A stretch of DNA of 64,000 nucleotides from Rhizobium mongolense subsp. loessense (GTDB lineage Bacteria; Pseudomonadota; Alphaproteobacteria; Rhizobiales; Rhizobiaceae): assembly GCF_900099775.1 (NCBI RefSeq), contig NZ_FMTM01000006.1:248001-312000 (forward strand). The letters run 5' to 3'. The notes below the pieces were generated by a model that was given only the letters and a program-made list of their open reading frames with translations, did no database searches and was not told the origin of the DNA. Position 1 is the stretch's first letter. Each line of letters begins with the position of its first letter. Below are positions 1-7,697 of the stretch, one piece after another. The position numbers were made by a program, and so were the translations under genes.

Positions 1-197
1 ACCGCTGACGAGCCACGATGCCGGCTGGCGCGTTGCCGATCATCCTCACACAATCAATCGACGTCAGGTTCCCGATGACAAGTGTTGCCTTCGTTGAACG
101 GATCCGGCGATCGGCAAGAAATGACACTCCACCCCTACGTCCTTCGTGGATGAAGTTGCAGAACCAGCCATCGAGGTTCTATCCAGGCGAATAGGCA
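1..197. other. Left-edge region, no gene recognised
   Basis: No recognisable gene. On the minus strand one frame is open from a possible GTG at 127 off the left edge (about 42 codons), but I do not recognise the product and have no ribosome-binding site or homology to support it. The plus strand from about 160 seems to continue upstream of the transposase remnant at 198-356, in frame, but carries a TAG near 192, so this is probably mobile-element debris next to the tRNA gene. Confidence 0.3.
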
Positions 198-356
198 ATC
201 GTCGTTGCCGGCCAGAAACTGGGACTCAAGGAAGTCGACGACGGCAATTGGCTCGTCAGCTTCATGCATTATGATCTGGGATATGTCGACCTGGAGCAGA
301 GGACCTTGCAAACCATCGACAACCCGTTCGGCACGAGGTTGTCACCCATGTGTTAG
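198..356 (+). pseudogene. Transposase C-terminal remnant (integrase-type IS)
   Basis: The plus-strand frame 198-356 encodes about 52 residues that read like the extreme C-terminus of a DDE integrase-type transposase: 'AGQKLGLKEVDDG', 'LVSFMHYDLGYVDLEQ', 'IDNPFG', then a TAG stop. From memory, this tail is typical of rhizobial IS transposases of the integrase catalytic family. The frame is interrupted by a stop near 192 and no start, DDE core or terminal inverted repeat is visible, so it is a decayed fragment. It lies 41 bases beyond the 3' end of a tRNA-Gly gene, a common place for mobile DNA to land. Confidence 0.6.
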
Positions 357-396
357 GTACGTTTTGTTACCTATGTTTCCGGGCTGGAAGAATTTT

Positions 397-471
397 TGGA
401 GCGGGCGAAGGGATTTGAACCCTCGACCCCAACCTTGGCAAGGTTGTGCTCTACCCCTGAGCTACACCCGC
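397..471 (-). tRNA. tRNA-Gly (anticodon GCC)
   Basis: Read on the minus strand, the gene starts with acceptor arm GCGGGTG and ends with CGCCCGC, discriminator T and an encoded CCA (397-399). The D arm (TAGCTCAGGGGTAGAGCA), anticodon arm (CAACCTTGCCAAGGTTG, anticodon GCC) and T arm (GAGGGTTCAAATCCCTT) all fold canonically. It decodes GGC/GGU glycine codons. Mobile-element debris lies just past its 3' end. Confidence 0.95.
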
Positions 472-724
472 TCAATCCGCATCAGTCCGGGGTAGTTGTT
501 GGACCGTGGGCTGCCACCTTGCGGCGACGGGCGCTATATGGCCCAATCGATTTTCAAATGCAACAGGGAAATCACGCAAAGGCCAAGAAAAATTCCACGA
601 CTTCAGAAGCTCATTCGCAAACTGCCGCAAATTCAGGGATAAGCGTCGATGCCGAACATTGCAAAACACGTTCCTCCGACTTAATCAGGGCAGCTTATCT
701 CCTTCTTTGCGCACGGATGCCGCG

Positions 725-1234
725 ATGACTGAAGCCACGCCGAAAAACAAGAACGATCTTTTCGCCTTCCTTGACGGGCTCGGCATCGCGCATAGCACGC
801 ATGAGCATGCTCCGGTCTTCACCGTGGCCGAATCGGTGTCGCTACGCGATGCTATTCCCGGTGGGCATACAAAAAACCTTTTCGTGAAAGATAAGAAGGA
901 TCAGTTCTTCCTGTTGACGGTCGAGGAACATGCCGTTGTCGATCTCAAGACCGTGCATGGGCTGATCGGAGCCGCCAGCAAGGTTTCGTTCGGCAAGGCG
1001 GAAAAGCTGATGGAATATCTTGGCGTGATCCCCGGCGCGGTCACCGCCTTTGGCGCAATCAACGACATGGACAACAATGTGACCTTCGTGCTCGATGCGG
1101 ACTTGATGAAGGAGGACATCGTCAATTGCCATCCGTTGTCCAACGATGCGACGACGTCGATTGCAAGCGCAGATCTTATTCGCTTCATGGAAGCGACCGG
1201 CCATAAGCCGCTTGTCTTGAAAGTGACGTCCTGA
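725..1234 (+). CDS. Prolyl-tRNA editing protein (YbaK/ProX family)
   Basis: 169-residue protein of the YbaK/ProX (PrdX) trans-editing family, which deacylates tRNA-Pro mischarged with Ala or Cys in the cytoplasm. The whole length is the editing domain. Characteristic stretches are 'GHTKNLFVKDKKDQFFL' (about residues 46-62) and the basic and glycine-rich core 'KVSFGKAEKLMEYLGVIPGAVTAFG'. The closest subfamily by eye is the stand-alone ProX/PrdX type rather than YbaK of enterobacteria. An upstream in-frame extension exists to 506, but the conserved domain begins right after the ATG at 725. The gene is monocistronic or loosely linked to the thioredoxin-like gene 54 bases downstream. The exact substrate (Ala- or Cys-tRNA) is inferred from family only. 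Confidence 0.88.
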   Translation: MTEATPKNKNDLFAFLDGLGIAHSTHEHAPVFTVAESVSLRDAIPGGHTKNLFVKDKKDQFFLLTVEEHAVVDLKTVHGLIGAASKVSFGKAEKLMEYLGVIPGAVTAFGAINDMDNNVTFVLDADLMKEDIVNCHPLSNDATTSIASADLIRFMEATGHKPLVLKVTS

Positions 1235-1288
1235 CATACGATTTTAGCGCTAGAAAAAGCCGGGCAACCGGCATGGCGGGAGATACCA

Positions 1289-2260
1289 ATGAGCGGCAGC
1301 GATAATTCTTACAGCAATTCCTTCGGCAGCCAGATGTCGGCAACGGCGAACTTCGGTTCGGCGCCGCAGCCGGCGGCAGGCGGCGGACATATCAAGGATA
1401 CGACAACCGCCACTTTCACGAAGGACGTCATCGAGGAATCGCGCAATCAGCCGGTGCTCGTTGATTTCTGGGCGCCTTGGTGCGGCCCGTGCAAACAATT
1501 GACGCCAGTGCTCGAAAAGGTGGTCAATGAAGCGCAAGGCCGCGTGAAGCTCGTGAAGATGAATATCGACGACCATCCGTCGATCGCAGGTCAGCTTGGG
1601 ATTCAGTCGATCCCGGCTGTGATCGCTTTCGTCGGCGGCCGCCCGGCCGATGGTTTCATGGGTGCCGTGCCGGAAAGCCAGGTTCGCCAGTTCATCGACC
1701 GCATCGCCGGTCCTGCTGATGCGGATCAGGCGGCGGAGATCGAAGGGGTGCTCGAGGAGGCCGCGGGGCTTCTTGCCGCGGGTGACGTCAACGGTGCCGC
1801 GCAACTCTACGGCGCTGTCATGCAAGCCGATCCGGAAAATGCCAAGGCGCTTGCCGGGATGGCCGAATGCATGATTGCCGCCAACCAGCATCAGCGCGCT
1901 CGCGAAGCGCTGGCTGATCTGCCGGACGAGCTTGCCAAGGACGCCGGGATTCAGGCCGTCATCACGAAGCTCGATCAGATCGACGAAGCCCGCAAGCTCG
2001 GTGATCCAATCGCCCTGGAAAACGACCTTGCGGTCGATCCGGATAACCACGATGCGCGCATGAAGCTTGCCAAGATCCTAAACGTCGAGGGAAAGCGCGA
2101 CGAGGCGGCCGAGCATCTGCTCCATATCATGCGCAAGGACCGGACCTTCGATGACGACGGCGCACGCCGCCAACTCCTGCAGTTCTTCGAAGTCTGGGGC
2201 TTCAAGGATCCAGCAACGGTGTCCGCGCGGCGCAAGCTTTCGGCGATGCTCTTCTCGTAA
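1289..2260 (+). CDS. CnoX-like thioredoxin/TPR co-chaperone
   Basis: 323 residues. A flexible Ser/Gly-rich N-terminus (about 1-33) precedes a thioredoxin fold with the full WCGPC active site (Cys65, Cys68) and cis-Pro region 'IQSIPAV'. The C-terminal half is helical TPR-like ('AAGDVNGAAQLYGAVMQADP', 'NVEGKRDEAAEHLL'). This architecture matches YbbN/CnoX, a chaperedoxin that protects proteins from oxidative aggregation and hands them to DnaK or GroEL. Unlike the E. coli protein, which lacks a working CxxC, alphaproteobacterial members with CGPC can have reductase activity; that is family knowledge, not shown here. It is followed by a Lon-N-domain gene on the same strand, about 105 bases downstream. 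Confidence 0.88.
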   Translation: MSGSDNSYSNSFGSQMSATANFGSAPQPAAGGGHIKDTTTATFTKDVIEESRNQPVLVDFWAPWCGPCKQLTPVLEKVVNEAQGRVKLVKMNIDDHPSIAGQLGIQSIPAVIAFVGGRPADGFMGAVPESQVRQFIDRIAGPADADQAAEIEGVLEEAAGLLAAGDVNGAAQLYGAVMQADPENAKALAGMAECMIAANQHQRAREALADLPDELAKDAGIQAVITKLDQIDEARKLGDPIALENDLAVDPDNHDARMKLAKILNVEGKRDEAAEHLLHIMRKDRTFDDDGARRQLLQFFEVWGFKDPATVSARRKLSAMLFS

Positions 2261-2365
2261 CTTTCAAGACCTTGCCCTTGCGTTTTTGGGCAAGGGCACC
2301 ACATTTCAGAGGCAGGACAGGGAGCACCGTTTTTCTCCTGCCGCTTGGTTGTGGGACAAGTTTTG

Positions 2366-3049
2366 ATGCAAGTCGGGAATGCAAGATATTTAAAGCCCGG
2401 CGATCTGCCAGATTCGATCGCCGTCTTTCCTCTGACTGGCGCTCTGCTCCTGCCCACGGGACAGCTTCCGCTGAATATTTTCGAGCCGCGTTATCTCGCG
2501 ATGTTTGACGCCGCGTTGGCTGGCAACCGGCTCATCGGCATGGTCCAGCCGGCGCTTGGCGACAATGATTCGACGGCGGGCGACAAAAGCGGTGAACCTC
2601 ATCTTGCTCCCGTCGGCTGCATCGGGCGGATCACCTCTTTCGCTGAGACGGGCGACGGGCGCTATATCGTTTCACTGACGGGCGTTTGCCGTTTCCGCCT
2701 GCTTGGCGAAAAAATGACGCATGAGCCGTTCAGAAGCTTCCGCATCGCTCCCTTCATTTCCGATCTCTCCGCGCGCGATGAGGAAGATGCCGTTGATCGT
2801 GGCGCTTTGCTTTCCGCTTTCAGGGCCTATCTCGATGCGAACAAGCTGGAGGCCGACTGGGAAAGCGTCGAGCGCGCCAGCAATCTGACGCTCGTTAATT
2901 CGCTTGCGATGATGTCGCCGTTTGGCCCTGCAGAAAAGCAGGCTCTGCTGGAGGCTCCCGATCTCAAGACCAGGGCAGAAACCCTGATCGCAATCACTGA
3001 AATCGTGCTCGCGCGGGTCTTCGGTGACTCGGATACCGTTTTGCAGTAA
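2366..3049 (+). CDS. Lon N-terminal (substrate-binding) domain protein
   Basis: 227 residues consisting of a Lon protease N-terminal-like (LON/PUA-fold) domain without the ATPase or protease modules. The start of the domain is clear: 'IAVFPLTGALLLPTGQLPLNIFEPRY', the hallmark of LonN proteins, and 'GCIGRITSFAETGDGRYIVSLTGVCRFRL' is the central strand region. Stand-alone LonN proteins are widespread in alphaproteobacteria. Their role is not firmly established and substrate or peptide binding is an inference. I chose the ATG at 2366; a TTG at 2345 is in frame but weaker. The Trm112-like gene begins 10 bases after the stop, so the two are probably co-transcribed. Confidence 0.85.
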   Translation: MQVGNARYLKPGDLPDSIAVFPLTGALLLPTGQLPLNIFEPRYLAMFDAALAGNRLIGMVQPALGDNDSTAGDKSGEPHLAPVGCIGRITSFAETGDGRYIVSLTGVCRFRLLGEKMTHEPFRSFRIAPFISDLSARDEEDAVDRGALLSAFRAYLDANKLEADWESVERASNLTLVNSLAMMSPFGPAEKQALLEAPDLKTRAETLIAITEIVLARVFGDSDTVLQ

Positions 3050-3059
3050 ATCATCGGGT

Positions 3060-3248
3060 ATGGACGAAAAACTCAGTCGTGTTGACCCGAAACTGCTTGA
3101 GCTCCTTGTTTGTCCGCTCACCAAGGGCACGCTCCGCTATGACCGCGAGCACAACGAACTCGTCTCGGAAAAGGCGCGCCTAGCCTATCCGATCCGTGAC
3201 GGCATCCCGATCATGCTGGTGTCAGAGGCGCGGCGGCTGGACGATTAG
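3060..3248 (+). CDS. Trm112-like protein (UPF0434/YcaR family)
   Basis: 62-residue Trm112/YcaR family protein. Family features are 'LLELLVCPLTKGTLRY' and 'LAYPIRDGIPIMLVSEAR'. Only one Cys of the zinc-ribbon pairs of eukaryotic Trm112 remains (Cys in LVCP), as is common in the bacterial UPF0434 group. Bacterial members are proposed to be small partners of methyltransferases or lipid-A enzymes, but the function is unproven. The stop codon overlaps by four bases with the stop codon of the opposing hydroxylase gene (3245-3248), a tight convergent junction. Confidence 0.85.
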   Translation: MDEKLSRVDPKLLELLVCPLTKGTLRYDREHNELVSEKARLAYPIRDGIPIMLVSEARRLDD

Positions 3249-4459
3249 ATCGTCTCGCCTGCCAAAAGCCGCGGATTGTTCCTGGCCGCGGTACCGGCCG
3301 CCTGCCCGATGAAGAAGGACTTGAGGCTCGGGATCCTGTCGACGATGCCCAGGCCGACGTCGCGGGCAATGCGCACCGGCATCACGTCATTGGAGAACAG
3401 CCGGTTCAGCACGTCGGTCGTCACTCCCATGCGGAATGTATCGAAGCGGCGCCAAGTCTGGTAGCGCTCGAGGATATTGATCGAGCCGATATCGAGCCCG
3501 AGCCGGTCGGCCTCGACGATGGTTTCTGCCAATGCTGCCACGTCCTTGAAGCCGAGATTGAGGCCTTGGCCGGAAATCGGGTGAATGCCGTGGGCTGCAT
3601 CGCCTGCAAGTGCAAAGCGCGGCGCCACGAAGGCGCGGGCGAGCGTGAGGCCGAGCGGGAAAGCGCGCCTTTCGCCAATCACCTTGAGCGCGCCGAGCTT
3701 GTGGCCGAAACGGCGCTCCAGTTCCTCTTCGAAAATCAGGTCGTCGCCGGCGACAAGCCGGTCGGCATCGTGGGCGCGCTCGGTCCAGACAAGGGAAGAC
3801 CGGTTGTTGGTGAGCGGCAGGATCGCAAAGGGACCGGAAGGCAGGAAATGCTCTTCGGCGCAGCCATTGTGCGGCCGCTCGTGCTCGACGGTCACTACGA
3901 TGCCGGACTGGCCGTAGTCCCAGCTGACCGTCTTTATGCCCGCCAGATCGCGGAGCTTCGAGCGCACGCCATCACAGGCGACGAGCAAGCGTGATTCCAG
4001 TGCGCTGCCGTCGGACAACGTCACGGAGATCCGGTTTTCTTCCGTCTTCAGGCCGGTGGCGCTCAGTCCATGCCGGATTTCGATACCGAGCCGGTCGCAG
4101 ACGCCGCGCAACGCGCGGACCAGGACGGCGTTCGGGATCATGTGTGCGAAAGGGCGGCCATCTTCCACTTCACCATCGAAGGTGAGGAAAACCGGGCGGA
4201 CCGGGTCGGCGGTCCTCGAATCGGTCACGATCATCTTGGTGATCGGCTGAGCTTCAGACTGGATTTCCCCCCAGATGCCGAAGACCTCCAGCATCTTCGT
4301 GGCCGCGGCGATGATTGCCGATGCGCGCATATCCTTCTGCCAGACATACTCGGGCGCCGCTTCAACGACCACAACATCGAGGTGGGGAGCTGCCTGCTTG
4401 ACGGCGACCGCCGCGGAAAGGCCGACGTAACCTCCGCCAACAACCAGCATGTCCTGCAT
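3245..4459 (-). CDS. UbiH/UbiF/COQ6-type FAD monooxygenase
   Basis: 404-residue flavoprotein hydroxylase of the UbiH/UbiF/COQ6 family, which hydroxylates the ring of ubiquinone precursors at the inner membrane. The N-terminal Rossmann dinucleotide motif is 'VVGGGYVGLSAA' (residues 6-17). The second FAD motif is 'FALAGDAAHGIHPISGQGLNLGFKDV' (split here for reading: GDAAH, then GQGLNLG), with the conserved DG near 'LLVACDGVRSKLR' between them. Length is normal. Which ring position it modifies cannot be told from sequence. It is divergent from tesB; the 84-base gap holds a perfect 20-base palindrome (4490-4509) that may regulate one or both genes. Confidence 0.88.
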   Translation of the reverse strand: MQDMLVVGGGYVGLSAAVAVKQAAPHLDVVVVEAAPEYVWQKDMRASAIIAAATKMLEVFGIWGEIQSEAQPITKMIVTDSRTADPVRPVFLTFDGEVEDGRPFAHMIPNAVLVRALRGVCDRLGIEIRHGLSATGLKTEENRISVTLSDGSALESRLLVACDGVRSKLRDLAGIKTVSWDYGQSGIVVTVEHERPHNGCAEEHFLPSGPFAILPLTNNRSSLVWTERAHDADRLVAGDDLIFEEELERRFGHKLGALKVIGERRAFPLGLTLARAFVAPRFALAGDAAHGIHPISGQGLNLGFKDVAALAETIVEADRLGLDIGSINILERYQTWRRFDTFRMGVTTDVLNRLFSNDVMPVRIARDVGLGIVDRIPSLKSFFIGQAAGTAARNNPRLLAGETI

Positions 4460-4489
4460 CGCCCGCTCTCCGCGCCTTGTGATTACAAT

Positions 4490-4509
4490 GATGATCTATA
4501 TAGATCATC
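4490..4509. promoter_or_regulatory. Perfect 20-base palindrome, candidate operator
   Basis: The sequence GATGATCTATATAGATCATC is identical to its reverse complement. It sits between the divergent start codons of the FAD hydroxylase (4459) and tesB (4544), where promoters for both would lie. The size and symmetry suit a dimeric regulator site. I cannot assign the regulator. Confidence 0.5.
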
Positions 4510-4543
4510 GCATCCCCACTTCCTACCGTTGGGAGCTGAACAA

Positions 4544-5428
4544 ATGATGGAAGACGCGGCCAAACCCACAGCCATGGAAACGCTGCTCGAAACGCTCGAT
4601 CTCGAGCCGATCGAAGTCGATATTTTTCGCGGCCGCAGTCCGCAGGTCGGCTGGCAGCGCGTCTTTGGCGGACAGGTGATCGGTCAGGCATTGATGGCTG
4701 CCCAGCGGACAATTGAGACAGAGCGCTTCGTTCACTCGCTGCATGCTTATTTCATGCGTCCGGGCGATCCTTCCGTACCGATCGTCTACCAGGTGGAGCG
4801 CATCCGTGACGGAGCGAGCTTCAACACGCGCCGGGTCGTGGCAATCCAGCACGGCAAGGCAATTTTTGCACTCTCGTGCTCCTTCCAGATCGAGGAACCG
4901 GGTTTCGATCATCAGATCGTGATGCCCGATGTCCCAATGCCGGAAAGACTGCTCGGCGAACAGCAGATCAAGGAGCAGTATCTCGCGCATGCGCCGGCGG
5001 CTGTGCGCAAGTACTGGGAGCGCGAACGGCCGATCGAAATCCGGCCGATCTCCTTGATACACTACTTTTCCGACAAGAAACTCGACCCCCGCCAGGACGT
5101 CTGGGTGCGCGCGACAGGGCCGGTCCCGGACAACCGGCTCTATCAAGCTGCTGTGCTTGCCTATCTCTCCGACATGACGCTGCTCGATACCTCGCTCTAT
5201 GCTCACGGGACGTCGATCTTCGACCAGAGCCTGCAGGTTGCGAGCCTTGACCATTCCATGTGGTTTCATCGGCCCGATAAACTTGAGGATTGGCTGCTTT
5301 ACACACAAGATAGTCCATCGGCTTTTGGTGCTCGTGGTCTCACGCGCGGTAGCCTTTTTTCCCGGTCGGGTGTTCTGATTGCGTCAGTCGCGCAGGAAGG
5401 TTTGATTCGGAAAAAGGCAAATGAATAA
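4544..5428 (+). CDS. tesB: Acyl-CoA thioesterase II
   Basis: 294 residues, a double hot-dog acyl-CoA thioesterase that hydrolyses acyl-CoA to free fatty acid and CoA. The first hot-dog starts with 'GRSPQVGWQRVFGGQVIGQAL', and the second half has 'YLSDMTLLDTSLYAHGTSIF' and ends with 'GLTRGSLFSRSGVLIASVAQEGLIR', the region that carries the catalytic Gln in TesB. E. coli TesB is 286 residues. The ATG at 4544 has a good ribosome-binding site (GGGAGC at 4531-4536); a Met at 4547 is also possible. It reads away from a ubiquinone-type hydroxylase and shares a short intergenic region with it. Confidence 0.93.
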   Translation: MMEDAAKPTAMETLLETLDLEPIEVDIFRGRSPQVGWQRVFGGQVIGQALMAAQRTIETERFVHSLHAYFMRPGDPSVPIVYQVERIRDGASFNTRRVVAIQHGKAIFALSCSFQIEEPGFDHQIVMPDVPMPERLLGEQQIKEQYLAHAPAAVRKYWERERPIEIRPISLIHYFSDKKLDPRQDVWVRATGPVPDNRLYQAAVLAYLSDMTLLDTSLYAHGTSIFDQSLQVASLDHSMWFHRPDKLEDWLLYTQDSPSAFGARGLTRGSLFSRSGVLIASVAQEGLIRKKANE

Positions 5429-5549
5429 AAAATGTGCAAATTTGCGAATTTGGGCATTATTTGGGCGGTTGTCGCTACGTCATTTGCCTCTTAAATAGCA
5501 TCGTTCATTATACTCGTTACTTTTCAATAACTTATAATCTGCTCGAAAC

Positions 5550-5565
5550 TGGCACGCCCTTTGAA
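5550..5565 (+). promoter_or_regulatory. Sigma-54 promoter for glnK-amtB
   Basis: TGGCACG-N4-TTGAA is a good match to the -24/-12 consensus of sigma-54 (RpoN) promoters (TGGCACG-N4-TTGCW), with the final C replaced by A. It lies 87 bases before the glnK start codon. Nitrogen-regulated glnK-amtB operons are classically RpoN/NtrC dependent. A short palindrome GCAAATTTGC at 5436-5445 lies about 105 bases upstream and could be part of an NtrC site, but this is weak. Confidence 0.72.
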
Positions 5566-5651
5566 TGTAGATCCCCAGTCGCTGTTCGTGAACGTCAGCG
5601 GCAAGGAGAGTCGGCTCCGCGCCGAGGATAACGAAGGATGGGAAAAACCAG

Positions 5652-5990
5652 ATGAAAATTGTGATGGCCATTATCAAGCCGTTCAAGCTCGATGAGGTCC
5701 GCGAAGCCCTCACCGCGATCGGCATCCAGGGCCTGACCGTGACCGAAGTGAAGGGCTACGGACGCCAGAAGGGACATACCGAAATCTATCGCGGTACGGA
5801 ATATGCGGTCAGCTTCCTGCCGAAGCTCAAGATCGAAATCGCAGTCGCATCAGAAATCGTCGACAAGGCCGTCGAAGCCATCGCGTCGTCGGCCAAGACC
5901 GGTCAGATCGGCGACGGCAAGATTTTCGTCTACTCGATCGACCATGCCGTCCGTATCCGCACGGGCGAAACCGATACCGAAGCGCTGTAA
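5652..5990 (+). CDS. glnK: P-II nitrogen regulatory protein GlnK
   Basis: 112-residue P-II signal protein that senses 2-oxoglutarate, ATP/ADP and, through uridylylation, glutamine, and that blocks AmtB when nitrogen is ample. The T-loop has the uridylylated Tyr51 in 'YRGTEYAVSFLPK', and the C-terminal region has 'TGQIGDGKIFVYSIDHAVRIRTGE', the P-II signature. It is linked to amtB 28 bases downstream, which identifies it as GlnK rather than GlnB. A sigma-54 promoter lies upstream. Confidence 0.96.
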   Translation: MKIVMAIIKPFKLDEVREALTAIGIQGLTVTEVKGYGRQKGHTEIYRGTEYAVSFLPKLKIEIAVASEIVDKAVEAIASSAKTGQIGDGKIFVYSIDHAVRIRTGETDTEAL

Positions 5991-6018
5991 GAACGGCCGA
6001 GCAAGGAGCTTTATTCCA

Positions 6019-7455
6019 ATGTCAATTTCGAAGTTTTCTTCCACATTTGCGCGGCTCGGGGCTGCGTCTGCCGCGCTCTTAGCGCCGGTCGTCGCCTTTG
6101 CGCAGGAGACCGCGCCGGCTGCTGCCGACGCCGCGGCTGCGGCGGCTCCGGCCTTCACCATGGATAAGGGTGACAATACCTGGATGCTCGTGTCCTCGGC
6201 GCTCGTGCTGTTGATGACCATTCCCGGCCTGGCTCTCTTCTATGGCGGCCTCGTGCGCGCCAAGAACATGCTCTCCGTGCTGATGCAGGTCTTCATGATC
6301 ACCGCCGTTGTGTCCCTGATATGGGTCACCTACGGCTACTCGCTGGCCTTCACCGACGGCGGTTCGCTGAACAGCTTCATCGGCGGTTTCTCCAAGGCCT
6401 TCCTTGCTGGCGTCAACACGTCGTCGCTCGCCGAGACCTTCACGAAGGGCGTCGCCATTCCGGAATATACCTTCATCGTGTTCCAGATGACGTTTGCCTG
6501 CATCACGCCGGGCCTCATCGTCGGTGCGTTTGCCGAGCGCATCAAGTTCTCCGCCGTCATGCTGTTCGTTGTCCTGTGGGTCACCTTCATCTACTTCCCG
6601 ATGGCGCACATGGTCTGGTTCTGGGGCGGTCCGAGCTCCTACAGCTCGCCATCCGGCCTGATCTTCTCCTATGGTGCAATCGACTTCGCCGGCGGCACGG
6701 TCGTTCACATCAATGCCGGTATTGCCGGCCTTGTCGGCGCCATCATGCTTGGCAAGCGCACGGGCTATAAGAAGGAAATCATGGCTCCGCACTCGATGAC
6801 GCTCACCATGGTCGGCGCATCGCTTCTGTGGGTCGGCTGGTTCGGCTTCAACGCCGGTTCCAACCTCGAAGCCAACTCCTATGCCTCGCTCGCGATGATC
6901 AACACCTTCGTCGCAGCGGCTGCTGCCGCTGTTTCCTGGTGCATCGTCGAAACCTTCGCCCGCGGCAAGGCTTCCATGCTGGGTGCCGCTTCGGGTGCTG
7001 TTGCCGGTCTCGTTGCCGTTACGCCGGCAGCAGGCTTTGCAGGTCCGATGGGCTCGATCGTTCTCGGCCTGATCGTTTCGCCGGCCTGCTACTTCTTCGT
7101 CGACGTCGTGAAGAACAAGTTCAACTACGACGACAGCCTGGACGTCTTCGGCGTGCATTGCGTTGGCGGCATCATCGGCGCCATCGGCACCGGCATTCTC
7201 GTCAACCCGGCTCTCGGCGGCGCAGGTATCGTCGACTACTCGACGCCGGACTTTGCAGCATCCTACGCCGGTACGGCAACCCAGGTCTGGGCTCAGCTAA
7301 AGGGCGTCCTGACTACCCTCGTCTGGTCGGGCGTCGGCTCTGCGATCCTCTACAAGATCGTCGACCTCATCGTCGGCCTGCGCGTAACCCCGGAGGCAGA
7401 ACGCGAAGGCCTCGACCTGTCGACCCATGGCGAAGCCGCCTACCACTCTTCTTGA
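6019..7455 (+). CDS. amtB: Ammonium transporter AmtB
   Basis: 478 residues. A cleavable signal peptide with AFAQ at about residue 29 is followed by an Ala-rich spacer and the 11-helix Amt/Mep/Rh fold. Family hallmarks are 'MTIPGLALFYGGLVRAKN', 'FPMAHMVWFWGG' (first pore His region) and 'DVFGVHCVGGIIGAIGTG' (second pore His region). It conducts ammonium or ammonia across the inner membrane and is gated by GlnK, encoded immediately upstream in the same operon. The ATG at 6019 is chosen because the signal peptide begins there; the frame is open further upstream but overlaps glnK. A strong terminator follows at 7537-7564. Confidence 0.95.
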   Translation: MSISKFSSTFARLGAASAALLAPVVAFAQETAPAAADAAAAAAPAFTMDKGDNTWMLVSSALVLLMTIPGLALFYGGLVRAKNMLSVLMQVFMITAVVSLIWVTYGYSLAFTDGGSLNSFIGGFSKAFLAGVNTSSLAETFTKGVAIPEYTFIVFQMTFACITPGLIVGAFAERIKFSAVMLFVVLWVTFIYFPMAHMVWFWGGPSSYSSPSGLIFSYGAIDFAGGTVVHINAGIAGLVGAIMLGKRTGYKKEIMAPHSMTLTMVGASLLWVGWFGFNAGSNLEANSYASLAMINTFVAAAAAAVSWCIVETFARGKASMLGAASGAVAGLVAVTPAAGFAGPMGSIVLGLIVSPACYFFVDVVKNKFNYDDSLDVFGVHCVGGIIGAIGTGILVNPALGGAGIVDYSTPDFAASYAGTATQVWAQLKGVLTTLVWSGVGSAILYKIVDLIVGLRVTPEAEREGLDLSTHGEAAYHSS

Positions 7456-7536
7456 TCGCAGGGATAGCGGCGTCCGCCAAAGGGCGCCGCTGAACAGCCC
7501 GTCGCGGCCTATCGAATTTTACATAGGCTGCATCTT

Positions 7537-7564
7537 GGCCCGGACCCTAGGTTCGGGCCTTTTT
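7537..7564 (+). terminator. Rho-independent terminator after amtB
   Basis: GGCCCGGACC - CTA - GGTTCGGGCC, a ten-base-pair stem with one G-U pair, followed by TTTTT. It ends the glnK-amtB operon. Confidence 0.9.
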
Positions 7565-7597
7565 ATTTGCCGGCCCTGCTTGTCCAGTCTCTCATGG

Positions 7598-7613
7598 TTA
7601 ACATCGCTTTAAC
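7598..7613 (+). promoter_or_regulatory. CtrA-type box upstream of ftsK
   Basis: TTAACATCGCTTTAAC matches the full alphaproteobacterial CtrA site TTAA-N7-TTAAC. It lies 85 bases upstream of the ftsK start and just after the amtB terminator, so it belongs to ftsK. Confidence 0.65.
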
Positions 7614-7697
7614 CCTCCTTTGATTAGGTGGGGCGGACGCATATTGCGTGGCGACGCCTCGGCGATTCGCGCGCTCAGCATTGGACGGGTTGGGTAT

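Noticed and set aside
1..127. Partial open frame running off the left edge on the minus strand
   Set aside because: Only about 42 codons, product not recognised, no ribosome-binding site; mentioned as a region, not called a gene.
2270..2295. Inverted repeat CCTTGCCC ... GGGCAAGG after the CnoX-like gene
   Set aside because: Eight-pair stem, but no T run follows, so it is not called a terminator.
5436..5445. GCAAATTTGC as an NtrC site
   Set aside because: Too short and too far from the NtrC consensus to call with confidence; mentioned with the sigma-54 promoter only.
6079..7158. Long minus-strand open frame (359 codons) inside amtB
   Set aside because: It is an antisense shadow in GC-rich codons with a low-complexity His/Asp/Gly-rich product; AmtB is unambiguous on the other strand.
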